DNA of 64,000 nucleotides. Source: Rahnella laticis (GTDB lineage: Bacteria; Pseudomonadota; Gammaproteobacteria; Enterobacterales; Enterobacteriaceae). Both the position numbers and the translations under genes were made by a program. The stretch is from positions 1 to 64,000 of the forward strand of contig NZ_JADOBI010000012.1 in the NCBI RefSeq assembly GCF_015644585.1, in the 5' to 3' direction. This document shows positions 9,291 through 18,747 of this stretch, one piece after another (positions within the stretch are counted from its first letter, which is position 1; each line of letters starts with the position of its first letter). The notes beneath the pieces are model-generated. The model was not told the origin of the DNA, made no database searches, and saw nothing but the letters and a program-made list of their open reading frames with translations.

Positions 9291-10430
9291 ATGTCATATT
9301 CATCCCCGCTGTTTCGCCGTAAAGCTTTACAGGTCGCGCTGCTGTCACTGCCCGCTTTTGCGCTCAGCGCTAACGTGCTGGCGGCCGATGTCCGTCAGGT
9401 CAAAATTGCTGTTAACGACAAACAATGTGAACCGATGGCGCTGACCGTGCCGGCCGGTAAAACGCAGTTTGTTATCCATAACAACAGCCAGAAAAACCTG
9501 GAATGGGAAATTCTGAAAGGCGTGATGGTGGTGGAAGAGCGTGAAAACGTGGCACCGGGCTTCACGCAGAAAATGACCGCCAATCTGGAGCCGGGCGAAT
9601 ACGACATGACCTGCGGCCTGCTGAGCAATCCGAAAGGCAAGCTGACCGTCACGGCGGAAGGCGCGGCAACCTCCGCAAAACCTGACGCCATGGCGCTGGT
9701 TGGCCCGATTGCGGAATACAAAGTGTATGTGACGCAACAGGTTGCTGAACTGGTTTCCCACACCAAAGCGTTCACGGATGCGATTAAGAAGGGCGATCTG
9801 GCGAAAGCGCAGGCGCTGTATGCCTCTACCCGCGTTTACTACGAACGCATCGAACCGATCGCCGAGCTGTTCTCTGATCTCGACGGCAGCATTGATGCCC
9901 GTGAAGATGACTTCGAGAAGAAAGCCGAAGACCCGAATTTCACCGGTTTCCACCGTCTGGAAAAAATCCTGTTCGCCGACAAAACCACCAAAGGCACCGA
10001 ACCGTTTTCTGACAAGTTGTATGCCGACACCGTCGATCTGCAAAAACGTATTTCTGAGCTGACCTTCCCGCCAAGCAAAGTCGTGGGCGGCGCGGCAGGC
10101 CTTATCGAGGAAGTCGCATCGAGCAAAATCAGCGGTGAAGAAGACCGTTACAGCCGCACCGACCTGTGGGATTTCCGTGCAAACCTCGATGGCGCGCAGA
10201 AAATCGTGAACCTGCTGCGTCCGCTGCTGGAAAAAGCCGACAAGCCGCTGCTGGATAAAATCGACGCGAACTTTAAAACCGTGGATACCCTGCTGGACAA
10301 ATACAAAACCCAAGACGGTTACGAGAACTACGAGAAACTCTCCGACGCCGACCGTAATGCGATGAAAGGGCCGATCACGACGCTGGCAGAAGATCTGGCC
10401 AAGCTGCGTGGCGTTTTAGGTTTAGATTAA
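9291..10430 (+). CDS. efeO: periplasmic iron uptake protein EfeO
   Basis: Periplasmic component of EfeUOB. About 379 aa: signal peptide (to about ALA/AD), a cupredoxin-like domain with the KQCEP and MTCGLL motifs, then the helical EfeO/M75 domain with GFHRLEKIL and [13 protein letters not shown]. The frame is open from 9243, but GGAG at 9281-9284 and alignment with E. coli EfeO place the start at 9291. The gap to efeU is about 60 nt. A palindromic repeat begins 2 nt after the stop codon. Confidence 0.96.
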   Translation: MSYSSPLFRRKALQVALLSLPAFALSANVLAADVRQVKIAVNDKQCEPMALTVPAGKTQFVIHNNSQKNLEWEILKGVMVVEERENVAPGFTQKMTANLEPGEYDMTCGLLSNPKGKLTVTAEGAATSAKPDAMALVGPIAEYKVYVTQQVAELVSHTKAFTDAIKKGDLAKAQALYASTRVYYERIEPIAELFSDLDGSIDAREDDFEKKAEDPNFTGFHRLEKILFADKTTKGTEPFSDKLYADTVDLQKRISELTFPPSKVVGGAAGLIEEVASSKISGEEDRYSRTDLWDFRANLDGAQKIVNLLRPLLEKADKPLLDKIDANFKTVDTLLDKYKTQDGYENYEKLSDADRNAMKGPITTLAEDLAKLRGVLGLD

Positions 10431-10432
10431 TC

Positions 10433-10542
10433 TTTGCTCCCTCCCCTGCGAAGGGGAGGGCTGGGGTGGGGTATTAATGGATACACTGTAGTCGCCTGCA
10501 ATACCCCCTCCCAACCTCCCCCTTAGCAGGGGGAGGAGCAAG
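10433..10542. repeat. palindromic MITE-like element inside the efe operon
   Basis: About 110 nt bounded by TTTGCTCCCTCCCC and GGGGGAGGAGCA, so the ends are inverted repeats. Each half makes its own hairpin (CCCCTGCGAAGGGG; CTCCCCCTTAGCAGGGGGAG), and inner GGGGTATT/AATACCCC can pair. It lies between efeO and efeB. Other copies are at 1.8, 26.6, 41.0 and 58.6 kb. Confidence 0.85.
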
Positions 10543-10584
10543 ACCCCACCTTTTCGCAGGAGTGTTTACCTTTAAGGCATAGCA

Positions 10585-11892
10585 ATGAGCAATAAAAACG
10601 ATAATAAGTCCGTACAACAGGACGCGACTTCTTCTTCACGCCGCCGTTTACTCAAAGGCGTGGGATTGTTAGGCGGGGCATTTGCCCTCGGCGGCGCGGC
10701 CGGTGCGCAGGCAGAAAAAACACCGGGTGCCAAAAAAGAGTACACACCAGGAACCGTTTCTCCCGATGAACGCTGGGGCAAGCAGCCTTATTACGGCGAA
10801 CATCAGGCGGGGATTTTAACGCCGCAGCAGGCGTCGATGATGCTGGTGGCGTTTGATGTTCTCGCGACCACCAAAGCCGATCTCGAGCGTCTTTTCCGTC
10901 TGCTCGATACCCGTTTTGCGTTTCTGACCACCGGCGGCACGGCGCCTTCGGTAGATCCGAAATTCCCGCCGATGGATTCGGGCGTAATGGGCGCGGAAAT
11001 CTACCCGGATAATCTGACCATGACGCTTTCCGTGGGCGATTCACTGTTTGACGAACGCTTCGGGCTGGCCGCTCACAAACCGCTTAAATTGCAGCGCATG
11101 GCGCGTTTCCCGAATGATTCCCTTGATGCCAAACTCTGCCACGGTGATTTGCTGTTGCAGATTTGCGCCAATAACAGCGACACCGTGGTTCACGCGCTGC
11201 GCGACATCATCAAGTACACGCCGGATTTACTCAGCGTGCGCTGGCGTCGTGACGGGTTTATTTCTTCCCACGCCGCGCGCAGTCAGGGCAAAGAAACGCC
11301 GATTAACCTGCTGGGCTTTAAGGACGGCACGGCGAACCCGGATGCTAAAGATAAACCGCTGATGGACAAAGCCATCTGGGTGACTGCCGATCAGGGCGAA
11401 CCGGGCTGGACGACCGGCGGCAGTTATCAGGCGGCGCGTCTGATCCCGTTCCACGTTGAGTTCTGGGACCGCACGCCACTTCAGGAACAGCAGACGATTT
11501 TTGGCCGCCACAAGGCAACCGGTGCGCCGCTGGGCATGGAAAAAGAGCATGATGTGCCGGATTACAGCAAAGATCCGGAAGGGAAGGTGATCCCGCTGGA
11601 TGCGCACATTCGTCTGGCCAATCCGCGCACCAAAGAAACCGACGATAACCTGATGCTGCGTCGCGGCTACAGCTATTCGCTGGGCGTCACCAATTCCGGG
11701 CAACTGGAAATGGGGCTGCTGTTTGTCTGCTATCAGCACGATCTTGAAAAAGGTTTTCTGACGGTGCAAAAACGCCTGAACGGTGAACCGCTTGAGGAAT
11801 ATATCCGGCCAGTTGGCGGCGGCTTTTTCTTCACGCTGCCGGGTATCAAAGACGAAAATCACTATCTGGGGCAAACCCTGATCGAAGCCTGA
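10585..11892 (+). CDS. efeB: deferrochelatase/peroxidase EfeB (DyP type)
   Basis: Tat-exported haem-dependent peroxidase of the dye-decolourising family, third component of EfeUOB. 435 aa. The N terminus has a twin-arginine signal ([10 protein letters not shown] followed by a hydrophobic stretch, cleaved near AQA). The family motif GxxDG is present as GFKDGTANP, and DAHIRLANP carries the likely proximal haem histidine. TTAAGG lies 8 nt before the ATG. Separated from efeO by a palindromic repeat, which may uncouple its expression from efeUO. Confidence 0.95.
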   Translation: MSNKNDNKSVQQDATSSSRRRLLKGVGLLGGAFALGGAAGAQAEKTPGAKKEYTPGTVSPDERWGKQPYYGEHQAGILTPQQASMMLVAFDVLATTKADLERLFRLLDTRFAFLTTGGTAPSVDPKFPPMDSGVMGAEIYPDNLTMTLSVGDSLFDERFGLAAHKPLKLQRMARFPNDSLDAKLCHGDLLLQICANNSDTVVHALRDIIKYTPDLLSVRWRRDGFISSHAARSQGKETPINLLGFKDGTANPDAKDKPLMDKAIWVTADQGEPGWTTGGSYQAARLIPFHVEFWDRTPLQEQQTIFGRHKATGAPLGMEKEHDVPDYSKDPEGKVIPLDAHIRLANPRTKETDDNLMLRRGYSYSLGVTNSGQLEMGLLFVCYQHDLEKGFLTVQKRLNGEPLEEYIRPVGGGFFFTLPGIKDENHYLGQTLIEA

Positions 11893-11900
11893 TTCGTTTT

Positions 11901-11924
11901 CCTCCTCCGTTCCCCCGGAGGAGG
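11901..11924 (+). terminator. hairpin after efeB
   Basis: CCTCCTCCG (11901-11909) and CGGAGGAGG (11916-11924) form a perfect 9-bp stem 9 nt after the efeB stop. There is no T run, so it is a 3'-end hairpin rather than a textbook intrinsic terminator. Confidence 0.55.
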
Positions 11925-12063
11925 AATATTACCGGTCATCTTTTTTACCGTTCGTTACCGAATTCACGCCCTGTTAATACTCCCGCGCACTCCTGAAAAC
12001 GTCAGTAATGTCATGATGATAAATCGTTAACGGCTTTATCACGATGCCTGCCCTGAGACTGTT

Positions 12064-13224
12064 ATGACCATCAACCATTCCCGCAGAAAACTGCTGATTT
12101 TCGGCATTGGCCTGTCGCTGGCGACACCGCGCCTGTACGCCGCACAAAAGGCCGTACGCGTTTCAATGACGTCAGATGCGCGCCAGATTACCGTATCCTT
12201 GCCCGCCGCCGATAAACGCAGCCGCGTATTTATGCTCGGCGCGCCGGAACGGGTGGTGATCGACATGCCGGTGGCGTCATTTCCGCCTGAACTGGAACAT
12301 GCGCTGACGGTGATCCGCCAGAAATTCCCGTGGATTGAGGAAGGGCGCATTGCCCATTTCAGCCCGGACGTGGCGCGTATTGTGCTGACGGTGAAGGGTA
12401 AACCGGTAGTCACGCGCACCACAGAAAACGGCGTGATGAAGGTTGTTATTACCGGGGAAGGCCTCGCTGCACAAACGGCAGCGCAGGCTTTGCCTTTAGC
12501 CACCAAAGCGCCACTGGCGGAAAAACCCCTGCTGGTGATGATTGATCCCGGCCACGGCGGAAAAGACCCCGGTGCGATTGGCAACGAAGGCACATATGAA
12601 AAACACGTGGTTCTGCACATCGCCAAACGGCTGCAAACCTTGCTGGATCAGCAGCACGGCATTCACGCGGTGCTGACCCGGCAGGATGACGTTTTTATAC
12701 CGCTTTATCACCGCGTCAGCCTGGCGCATCAGCACGAAGCCGACCTGTTTATTTCTATTCACGCCGACGGATTTACCAACGATCAGGTCTCCGGCGCTTC
12801 GGTTTTTGCGCTGTCAGAACACGGCGCAGGCAGCGCGATGGCGCGGTATCTTTCGCAGAGCGAGAACAGCGTCGACGTGCTGTATGACAATGATTTTAAA
12901 ACCGACGATGAGTATCTGAAGGAAACGCTTTTCGACCTCGATCAGCACGAAACCATTCACCGCAGCATGGATTTCGGCAGCCATCTGGCGGCGAACATTG
13001 TCAAAGTGCATCACATGCACAGCCCGCACCCGGAGCAGGCGGGCTTCGCGGTGCTGAAATCCCCGCGCATTCCGTCGGTGCTGGTGGAAACGTCCTTCAT
13101 CACCAACAAGCAGGAAGAAAAACTGCTCGGCGAACCGGTCTTTCAGGAGAAGATGGCGAGGGCGCTGGCGGAGGGCATTAACAGTTATTTTCTCAACGAA
13201 AAGAAAAATAACTTGCTGAGCTGA
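12064..13224 (+). CDS. Tat-exported N-acetylmuramoyl-L-alanine amidase (AmiC-like)
   Basis: Zinc amidase cleaving the MurNAc-L-Ala bond in peptidoglycan, in the periplasm. 386 aa: twin-arginine signal (SRRKLLIFGIG), AMIN domain (about 30-130), linker, then Amidase_3 (about 155-380). Zinc ligands H164 (DPGHGG), E179 and H233 (SIHAD) and catalytic E342 (LVETSFI) are all present. The AMIN-plus-catalytic layout resembles E. coli AmiC rather than AmiA, but the N-terminal half is divergent, so no symbol is assigned. Preceded by about 170 nt after efeB. Confidence 0.9.
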   Translation: MTINHSRRKLLIFGIGLSLATPRLYAAQKAVRVSMTSDARQITVSLPAADKRSRVFMLGAPERVVIDMPVASFPPELEHALTVIRQKFPWIEEGRIAHFSPDVARIVLTVKGKPVVTRTTENGVMKVVITGEGLAAQTAAQALPLATKAPLAEKPLLVMIDPGHGGKDPGAIGNEGTYEKHVVLHIAKRLQTLLDQQHGIHAVLTRQDDVFIPLYHRVSLAHQHEADLFISIHADGFTNDQVSGASVFALSEHGAGSAMARYLSQSENSVDVLYDNDFKTDDEYLKETLFDLDQHETIHRSMDFGSHLAANIVKVHHMHSPHPEQAGFAVLKSPRIPSVLVETSFITNKQEEKLLGEPVFQEKMARALAEGINSYFLNEKKNNLLS

Positions 13225-13236
13225 CGTGCGGTTTAA

Positions 13237-13275
13237 CTGATGTTTTGTAAGCTGTTTAGAGAACCCAAACATCAG
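13237..13275. repeat. inverted repeat upstream of the ClC gene
   Basis: CTGATGTTT (13237-13245) and AAACATCAG (13267-13275) are perfect 9-bp inverted arms around 21 nt, between the amidase stop and the ClC start. It could be an operator or a leader hairpin. Confidence 0.5.
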
Positions 13276-13297
13276 ATATAAATGCGGAGTGCCTGCG

Positions 13298-14560
13298 TTG
13301 AATAATTCCGAAATTTCCAGCCCTTTATGGCGGCTGACGGCAGCGACATTGTGTACCGGCGTGCTGGCCGGTCTCGGTGGCATGATGCTGGCGCTGATCC
13401 TGCACTACATCCAGCATCTGGCCTTCGGCTACAGCCCGGATTTCATCATCAGCAGCGAGAGCTTTTTGCAGGGCGTCAGCGAAGCCACGCGCAGCCGGCG
13501 GCTGATCGTGCTGATTATCTGTGGTGCAGTTGCCGGCGCAGGCTGGTGGGCGTTGTACCGCTGGGGAAAACCGCTGGTGAGTATTGCCGCGGCGGTCAAA
13601 TCAGAAAGTCCACGTATGCCGTTTGTCAGCACGACGATTCATGCGTTGCTGCAAATCATCACCGTCGCGCTCGGTTCGCCGCTCGGACGTGAGGTCGCGC
13701 CGCGCGAAATCGGTGCGGTCAGCGCAAACTGGCTGTCGCTGCGCTTCAGGCTGACGGCGCGCGAAACGCAAATCATGATTGCCTGCGGTGCAGGCGCGGG
13801 GCTGGCGGCGGTGTATAACGTTCCGCTTGGCGGCGCGGTGTTTGTGCTGGAAGTGTTGCTCGGCGCGTTCCGCTGGCCGCTGTTGCTGCCTGCAATAGCG
13901 ACATCCTCTGTTGCCGCGCTGGTAGCCTGGATCGGGCTGGGCAACGAATCGCAATATCACCTGATGCAGCTGAACACCACGCCCGCCTTGCTGGTCTGGT
14001 CAGCGGTCATGGGGCCGGTATTTGGCGTTGCGGCTTACGGGTTTACGCGGATGACCAACCGGGCGAAAGCGCAGGCCCCGCGCGATGCGCGTCTGATTAT
14101 TTATAACCTGCTCAATTTTGCGTTTATCGGCATTCTGGCGGGCTGGCTTCCGCAATTACTGGGTAACGGCAAAGGCCCGGCGCAGTTAAGTTTTGATAAT
14201 CAGATTACCGTGGCGCTGGCGGCAACCGTGCTGATGGGGAAGCTGGTGATTACCTGGAGCACATTACGCGCCGGGGCGCAGGGCGGATTACTGACGCCGG
14301 GATTATCCAATGGCGCATTGCTGGCCTGTATTTTGGGCGCGCTGTGGAATATTTTCTGGCCGGGAACATCGCTGGGCGCATTTGCCATTATTGGCGCGGC
14401 GGCATTTCTGGCGTCCTCAATGAAAATGCCACTAACCGCCATTGTGCTGATAATGGAGTTCACGCGGGTGGATCATGACTTCTTAATTCCGATCCTTTTT
14501 GCCGTCAGCGGGTCAGTCGCCTGCTTTACTTTATGCAGTAAAATCACGGATAAAAAATAA
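13298..14560 (+). CDS. divergent ClC-family chloride channel/antiporter without CBS domains
   Basis: Integral membrane ClC protein of about 420 aa with some ten or more hydrophobic segments and no C-terminal CBS domains. The gating-glutamate motif, usually GREGP, reads GREVAPRE, so the glutamate is kept but its neighbours differ. The usual GSGIP loop is replaced by SPRMP, and the GGIFAP-type loop reads GGLLTPG. Substrate (Cl- or another anion) and channel versus exchanger mode are not decidable here. The frame opens with GTG at 13289, which overlaps the GGAG; TTG at 13298 has GGAG 8 nt upstream and is preferred. A GAGGATC/GATCCTC hairpin follows the stop. Confidence 0.85.
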   Translation: MNNSEISSPLWRLTAATLCTGVLAGLGGMMLALILHYIQHLAFGYSPDFIISSESFLQGVSEATRSRRLIVLIICGAVAGAGWWALYRWGKPLVSIAAAVKSESPRMPFVSTTIHALLQIITVALGSPLGREVAPREIGAVSANWLSLRFRLTARETQIMIACGAGAGLAAVYNVPLGGAVFVLEVLLGAFRWPLLLPAIATSSVAALVAWIGLGNESQYHLMQLNTTPALLVWSAVMGPVFGVAAYGFTRMTNRAKAQAPRDARLIIYNLLNFAFIGILAGWLPQLLGNGKGPAQLSFDNQITVALAATVLMGKLVITWSTLRAGAQGGLLTPGLSNGALLACILGALWNIFWPGTSLGAFAIIGAAAFLASSMKMPLTAIVLIMEFTRVDHDFLIPILFAVSGSVACFTLCSKITDKK

Positions 14561-15262
14561 CCAGTGCGAGGATCTGAAAAAAGATCCTCATGATCCTATT
14601 GACGGTGACCACAAATTTTTTTACATTTTGGTAACGCAAATGTTTCAGCTGTCATTATACTGAAATTATATCGCGGTAGTTTTTAAGATGTACGGGATAA
14701 GTTTTCACGAGGTGTCCGGCAACTGCCGTTAATAACACTGCGGGGAGCGCGAATGGTAAAGTCCATGTTTGGGCTGTTGATTGAAAATAACATGCTTCAC
14801 CCACTGACTCGTTGTTGTTGCGTAAAAGCAAACGAGGGCAAGGCTTCCGACTCTCCAATATTAACCAAAACACTTTCAGTATATTCCTACCGCTTTTTAG
14901 AGAAGTTATCATCCACGCACCACCAACCCTGTTCTTTAACTGACTCTTTCATCCCTTTTAAAACAACTGCGAAACGCATTGGCTTTTATTCTTGCAATTT
15001 CACTGTGCGGGTCAGCGGTTTGTCATTATCGAGGATTTTACTTTCATTGAGAGTTTTATTTTCGGTGGATATGACAATGCCTCCTTGTGAACAGAAAGCA
15101 GCCAAAAGATTATCTCTTAATCACTTTGGTCTATTTTCCTCTTCACGATATTCAATGGCTGTACTTGGTCTAAAAGGAGACCAAAACCTCATTTGTTAGT
15201 GAAACATAACCGTGCGGGCATTATGCCTTAGCGTTAAGTGAATCAAACTGTAAGGTGCCACT
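14561..15262 (+). other. long region upstream of phoH with no convincing gene
   Basis: 702 nt, AT-richer than the neighbouring genes. It holds a hairpin after the ClC gene (GAGGATC 14568-14574 with GATCCTC about 14583-14589), a possible Pho box at 14649-14666, and a TTGGTCT/AGACCAA hairpin (about 15160-15184). An open frame at 14753-15199 (148 aa) has GGGGAG before its ATG, but its protein is rich in Ser, Leu and Cys and matches no family I recognise. It is either a novel or decayed gene or a chance frame in a long leader. No gene is called. Confidence 0.5.
14649..14666 (+). promoter_or_regulatory. possible Pho box far upstream of phoH
   Basis: CTGTCAT-TATA-CTGAAAT has the two 7-mers at the 11-bp period of a PhoB box, the second being weak. 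A TAGTTT hexamer lies where the -10 of a PhoB promoter should be. phoH is Pho-regulated in E. coli, but this box is about 600 nt from the phoH ATG. Confidence 0.4.
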
Positions 15263-16051
15263 ATGGGAAGACAGAAAGCAGTGATCAAAGCTCGTCGTGA
15301 AGCAAAACGTGTAATTCGTAATGATTCACGCAGTCACCGCCAGCGCGAGGAAGAATCTGTGACGTCATTAGTACAGATGGGCGGTTTGGAATCGATTGGA
15401 ATGGCTCGCGACACCCGCGACACGTCCGTCATCGAAGCGCGTACTGAAGCTCAGGGTCATTACTTATCAGCCATAGAGAATAAGCAGTTAATTTTTGCTA
15501 CCGGCGAAGCAGGCTGCGGCAAAACATTTATCAGCGCTGCGAAAGCGGCAGAGGCATTAATTCACAAAGAAATCGACAGGATTATTGTTACCCGTCCGGT
15601 TCTCCAGGCCGATGAAGATCTCGGTTTCCTGCCCGGCGATATATCAGAGAAATTTGCACCTTATTTCCGTCCGGTCTACGACATTCTGTTACGTCGTCTG
15701 GGGTCTTCCTTCCTGCAATATTGTTTGCGGCCGGAAATAGGGAAGGTTGAAATTGCGCCATTCGCTTATATGCGCGGGCGTACTTTCGAAAATGCGGTGG
15801 TTATTCTGGATGAAGCCCAGAATGTCACGGCCAGTCAGATGAAAATGTTCCTGACGCGTCTCGGTGAAAACGTGACGGTTATAGTTAACGGTGATATTAC
15901 CCAGTGTGATTTACCACGTGGAGTTGTATCGGGGCTCAGCGATGCACTATCCCGCTTCGAAGAAGACGAGATGGTCGGCATCATTAAGTTTGATAAACAG
16001 GACTGCGTCCGCTCTGAATTGTGCCAGAGAACGCTGAATGCCTATTCGTAA
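15263..16051 (+). CDS. phoH: PhoH family ATPase
   Basis: Cytoplasmic ATP-binding protein of the phosphate-starvation PhoH family; function incompletely known, related to helicase N-terminal domains. 262 aa. Walker A is GEAGCGKT (residues 81-88) and Walker B is VVILDEAQN (about 171-179). The N terminus MGRQKAVIKARREAKR and C terminus CQRTL-AYS match E. coli PhoH closely, while the second E. coli paralogue (YbeZ/PhoL) is larger. AAGG lies 7 nt before the ATG. Confidence 0.93.
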   Translation: MGRQKAVIKARREAKRVIRNDSRSHRQREEESVTSLVQMGGLESIGMARDTRDTSVIEARTEAQGHYLSAIENKQLIFATGEAGCGKTFISAAKAAEALIHKEIDRIIVTRPVLQADEDLGFLPGDISEKFAPYFRPVYDILLRRLGSSFLQYCLRPEIGKVEIAPFAYMRGRTFENAVVILDEAQNVTASQMKMFLTRLGENVTVIVNGDITQCDLPRGVVSGLSDALSRFEEDEMVGIIKFDKQDCVRSELCQRTLNAYS

Positions 16052-16088
16052 TTAACCTCATTCCCATCACAATGCATCACATAATGAA

Positions 16089-16114
16089 AAAGGCCGCTCT
16101 TGTGAGCGGCCTTT
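16089..16114. terminator. bidirectional terminator between phoH and chaA
   Basis: Perfect 11-bp stem AAAGGCCGCTC (16089-16099) and GAGCGGCCTTT (16104-16114) with a 4-nt loop, flanked by an A run on the left and TTTCTT on the right. It can serve both convergent genes. Confidence 0.9.
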
Positions 16115-16163
16115 CTTATGGGTGTTGCCTGCGGTGATAACTTTCTACAACACAATAATCAGA

Positions 16164-17264
16164 CTACAACATAATAATCATCATATAAGCGCAGAATAAT
16201 GCCAGATGCGCCGTGCCGTTCAGGACATTAGTACGGCCGGTCGAGAAGGAAATCTGGCACAAAATCAGCACCGACAGCATGACCACGATGTTCGCCGGAT
16301 CCAGCCCGAAAATTAAGTTCTGGCCGGTCAGGGTGGCGATAACGGTCACCGCCGGAACGGTCAGGGAGATAGTCGCCAGCACCGAACCGAAGAACAGATT
16401 CATGGCGCGCTGAACCTGATTTTTCAGTACCGCTTTTAACGCACCCAAACCTTCAGGGGAAAGAATCAGCAGTGCCACCAGGAAACCGGTGAACTGCGCA
16501 GGTGCGTTCAGTTCAGTCAGCAGGCTTTCCAGCGGATTGGCGTTGAATTTGGTGACGGCAATAACCAGCACCAGATGCACCAGCAACCACAGTGTGTGCG
16601 TCAGATTGCTTTTTGAAGAAGGCTTTCCGTGGCCGTCTTCTTCGCCTTCATCTTCATGTTCATAGATAAACAGGCTCTGGTGCGTTTTGGTCTGAATCAG
16701 CAGGAATACGCCGTACATGGCGGAGGAAATCACCGCGACAAACAGCGCCTGCGGCGTGCTGAAATTACCGCCCGGTAAGGCGGCGGGCAGAACCAGCACG
16801 ATCACCGCCAGCGGGAAAATCGCCATCAGATACTGTTTAATGCCGCCCAGATTGACGTATTGCGTCGCAAATTTACGGCCACCCAGCAGCAGGGCGACGC
16901 CCACCAGACCGGCGGTCACGATCATGATGATGGAGAATAATGTGTCACGCATCAGCGCGGGCGCGGCGTCACCGGTTGCCATCAGGGCCGAAATCAGACT
17001 GACTTCGAGGATGACCACTGAAAGGCTGAGGATGAGCGAGCCGTAGGGTTCACCTAAGCGGTGAGCCAGGACGTCGGCGTGACGCACAACGCTGAATGCG
17101 CTGGCGAGAATACCGACCAGCGCAATTAAATTGATGCCAACGACGGAGGCGAAGTTACTGCTGTTGCCCCAGAGGACGAGAACAATCAGGGCGGCAATAG
17201 GGAAAATCAGGGAGTATTCCTGATGGCGGGTTTTGATTTTTGGATGTTCCTGTGACGACACCAT
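16164..17264 (-). CDS. chaA: calcium/sodium:proton antiporter ChaA
   Basis: Inner-membrane Ca2+(Na+, K+)/H+ antiporter of the CaCA family. 366 aa, the same length as E. coli ChaA. Two repeats of hydrophobic segments carry the alpha motifs (LSLSVVILEVSLISALM; LLILSPEGLGALKA), separated by an acidic loop (YEHEDEGEEDGHGKP). The frame opens at 17288, but AAGGAG about 10 nt before the ATG at 17264 and the family N terminus favour 17264. chaB, present beside chaA in E. coli, is absent; chaC lies divergently. Confidence 0.95.
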   Translation of the reverse strand: MVSSQEHPKIKTRHQEYSLIFPIAALIVLVLWGNSSNFASVVGINLIALVGILASAFSVVRHADVLAHRLGEPYGSLILSLSVVILEVSLISALMATGDAAPALMRDTLFSIIMIVTAGLVGVALLLGGRKFATQYVNLGGIKQYLMAIFPLAVIVLVLPAALPGGNFSTPQALFVAVISSAMYGVFLLIQTKTHQSLFIYEHEDEGEEDGHGKPSSKSNLTHTLWLLVHLVLVIAVTKFNANPLESLLTELNAPAQFTGFLVALLILSPEGLGALKAVLKNQVQRAMNLFFGSVLATISLTVPAVTVIATLTGQNLIFGLDPANIVVMLSVLILCQISFSTGRTNVLNGTAHLALFCAYMMIIML

Positions 17265-17540
17265 GATGATTATTCTCCTTATAAACACTCACGAAGTAAC
17301 AACCGCCTGTCCCCGGTTGTCAGTAAAATGCATAGCAGCATAAAGATGTAACTCATTAAGTATAGTAGATAAATTAATCTGTTAACAGAAAATAATTGAT
17401 GTTAGTCATAATAAAATCACTTAATCAGTGTTTACAGGTAAATAATTTGCATTAACTGTGGTTTTTTCTTTACTTAACTTTGATTGTTAATATTTTAAAT
17501 TTATAAATTACAGTGAGTTATGTGTTGTTATGTTTTTAAT

Positions 17541-17694
17541 GACGCGAATGCGTCAGTTTATGTAAATCATCGCCATACCCACAGGGTTATGATGTGAATT
17601 TTCACATTTTTGGCCCTGAAGAATTTAAAAAACAGCTTCTTCCGGCGCGATACCCAGAGGGTAGCAGCCGTCGTGATTATTGCGCGCCGGCTGC
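17541..17694. promoter_or_regulatory. structured chaA-chaC intergenic region
   Basis: The 771-nt gap between the divergent chaA and chaC has no gene, is AT-rich at its edges and is dense in dyads. These are: GACGC/GCGTC hairpin (17541-17554); a motif CGCCATACCCACAGGGTT (17571-17588) repeated as CGCGATACCCAGAGGGTA (17647-17664); a perfect dyad ATGTGAA-TT-TTCACAT (17592-17607); and a nested structure of CCGGCGCG (17642-17649)/CGCGCCGG (17683-17690) enclosing TACCC/GGGTA. The outer stem competes with GCAGCCG (17664-17670)/CGGCTGC (17688-17694). On the minus strand a T run follows about 17 nt after the outer stem. It may be an RNA leader of chaA; no known riboswitch was recognised. Confidence 0.5.
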
Positions 17695-18035
17695 GCACGT
17701 AATGACAGCAACAAACAATTCAGTGGCGAAGATGAACCGTATAAAAAAGGTCGATCACGATAAATGACACCTCAAAAAGTCAACATTCTTACAATGTTCA
17801 TAAAATAATCACTTTATTTTCGTTTTGTGATCCCCCGCAACCTTGATTGCAACGACAGAAACGAATAAGGTTTCAACAAACACGGGAATACTAAATTTCC
17901 TAAAAATTTAAACGGCGGCCTCAGCAAAATGCCGGGCTTGTCCGATAACAGGTATAACTCGCACCCACGACAGCGGAGAACACAGCGTTAACAGCATGGC
18001 ATGTTCAAAAGTAAGTGGTACAGAAGGGGGAATGA

Positions 18036-18725
18036 ATGTTAACTCGAGATTTCCTGCGTAACGCAGATTGTAAAACAGCATTCGGTAATATCGACGAATC
18101 GATGCTACTGACCCCTGAACAACGCGCCGCCTCATTAGGTTGTGCTCTGGCGCGTCGCCCCGACAACAGCCCGGTGTGGATTTTTGGCTACGGTTCACTG
18201 ATGTGGAACCCGGTCTTTGATTCCGAAGAGGCGCGTCCTGCCACACTGCATGGTTATCACCGTGCATTCTGTTTACGTCTGACTTCCGGGCGCGGAACCC
18301 ATGCCCAGCCGGGCCGTATGCTGGCGCTGCGCGACGGCGGAAAGACCACCGGTCTGGCGTTCCGTCTGCCGGAAGACAAACTGCATGAAGAGCTTGAGCT
18401 GCTGTGGAAACGTGAAATGGTGACCGGCTGCTACCGTCCGACGTGGTGTGAGCTTGAGCTCGACGACGGACGCAAAGTCACCGCGCTGGTGTTTATTATG
18501 GATCCGTCGCACCCGCAGTACGAAGCTGACACTGACTATCAGGTTATCGCGCCGCTGATTGCACAGGCCAGCGGACCGCTGGGCACCAACGCGCAATATC
18601 TGTTTGCGCTGGAAAAAGAGCTGAATAATTACGGCATGCGCGATGACTGCATGAGCGAGCTGGTTAAACAGGTGAGAATGTTGCTGTCGGTTTCACCCGG
18701 CTTTGATGTTCCCGGCCTGAGCTGA
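18036..18725 (+). CDS. chaC: gamma-glutamylcyclotransferase ChaC
   Basis: Cytosolic enzyme converting gamma-glutamyl dipeptides or glutathione to 5-oxoproline and the remaining peptide (ChaC-family glutathione-specific activity). 229 aa. The substrate loop FGYGSLMWNP is at residues 50-59 and the catalytic glutamate is E126 in LLWKREM. The N terminus MLTRDFLRNADCKTAFG matches E. coli ChaC. GGGGG lies 5 nt before the ATG. Its own promoter must lie in the long gap shared with chaA. Confidence 0.94.
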   Translation: MLTRDFLRNADCKTAFGNIDESMLLTPEQRAASLGCALARRPDNSPVWIFGYGSLMWNPVFDSEEARPATLHGYHRAFCLRLTSGRGTHAQPGRMLALRDGGKTTGLAFRLPEDKLHEELELLWKREMVTGCYRPTWCELELDDGRKVTALVFIMDPSHPQYEADTDYQVIAPLIAQASGPLGTNAQYLFALEKELNNYGMRDDCMSELVKQVRMLLSVSPGFDVPGLS

Positions 18726-18747
18726 TTTTTCCTGAAACACGCTTTTC

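Noticed and set aside
17642-17694. yybP-ykoY manganese riboswitch in the chaA-chaC gap
   Set aside because: The conserved GGGGAGUA-type loop and its partner are not present on either strand.
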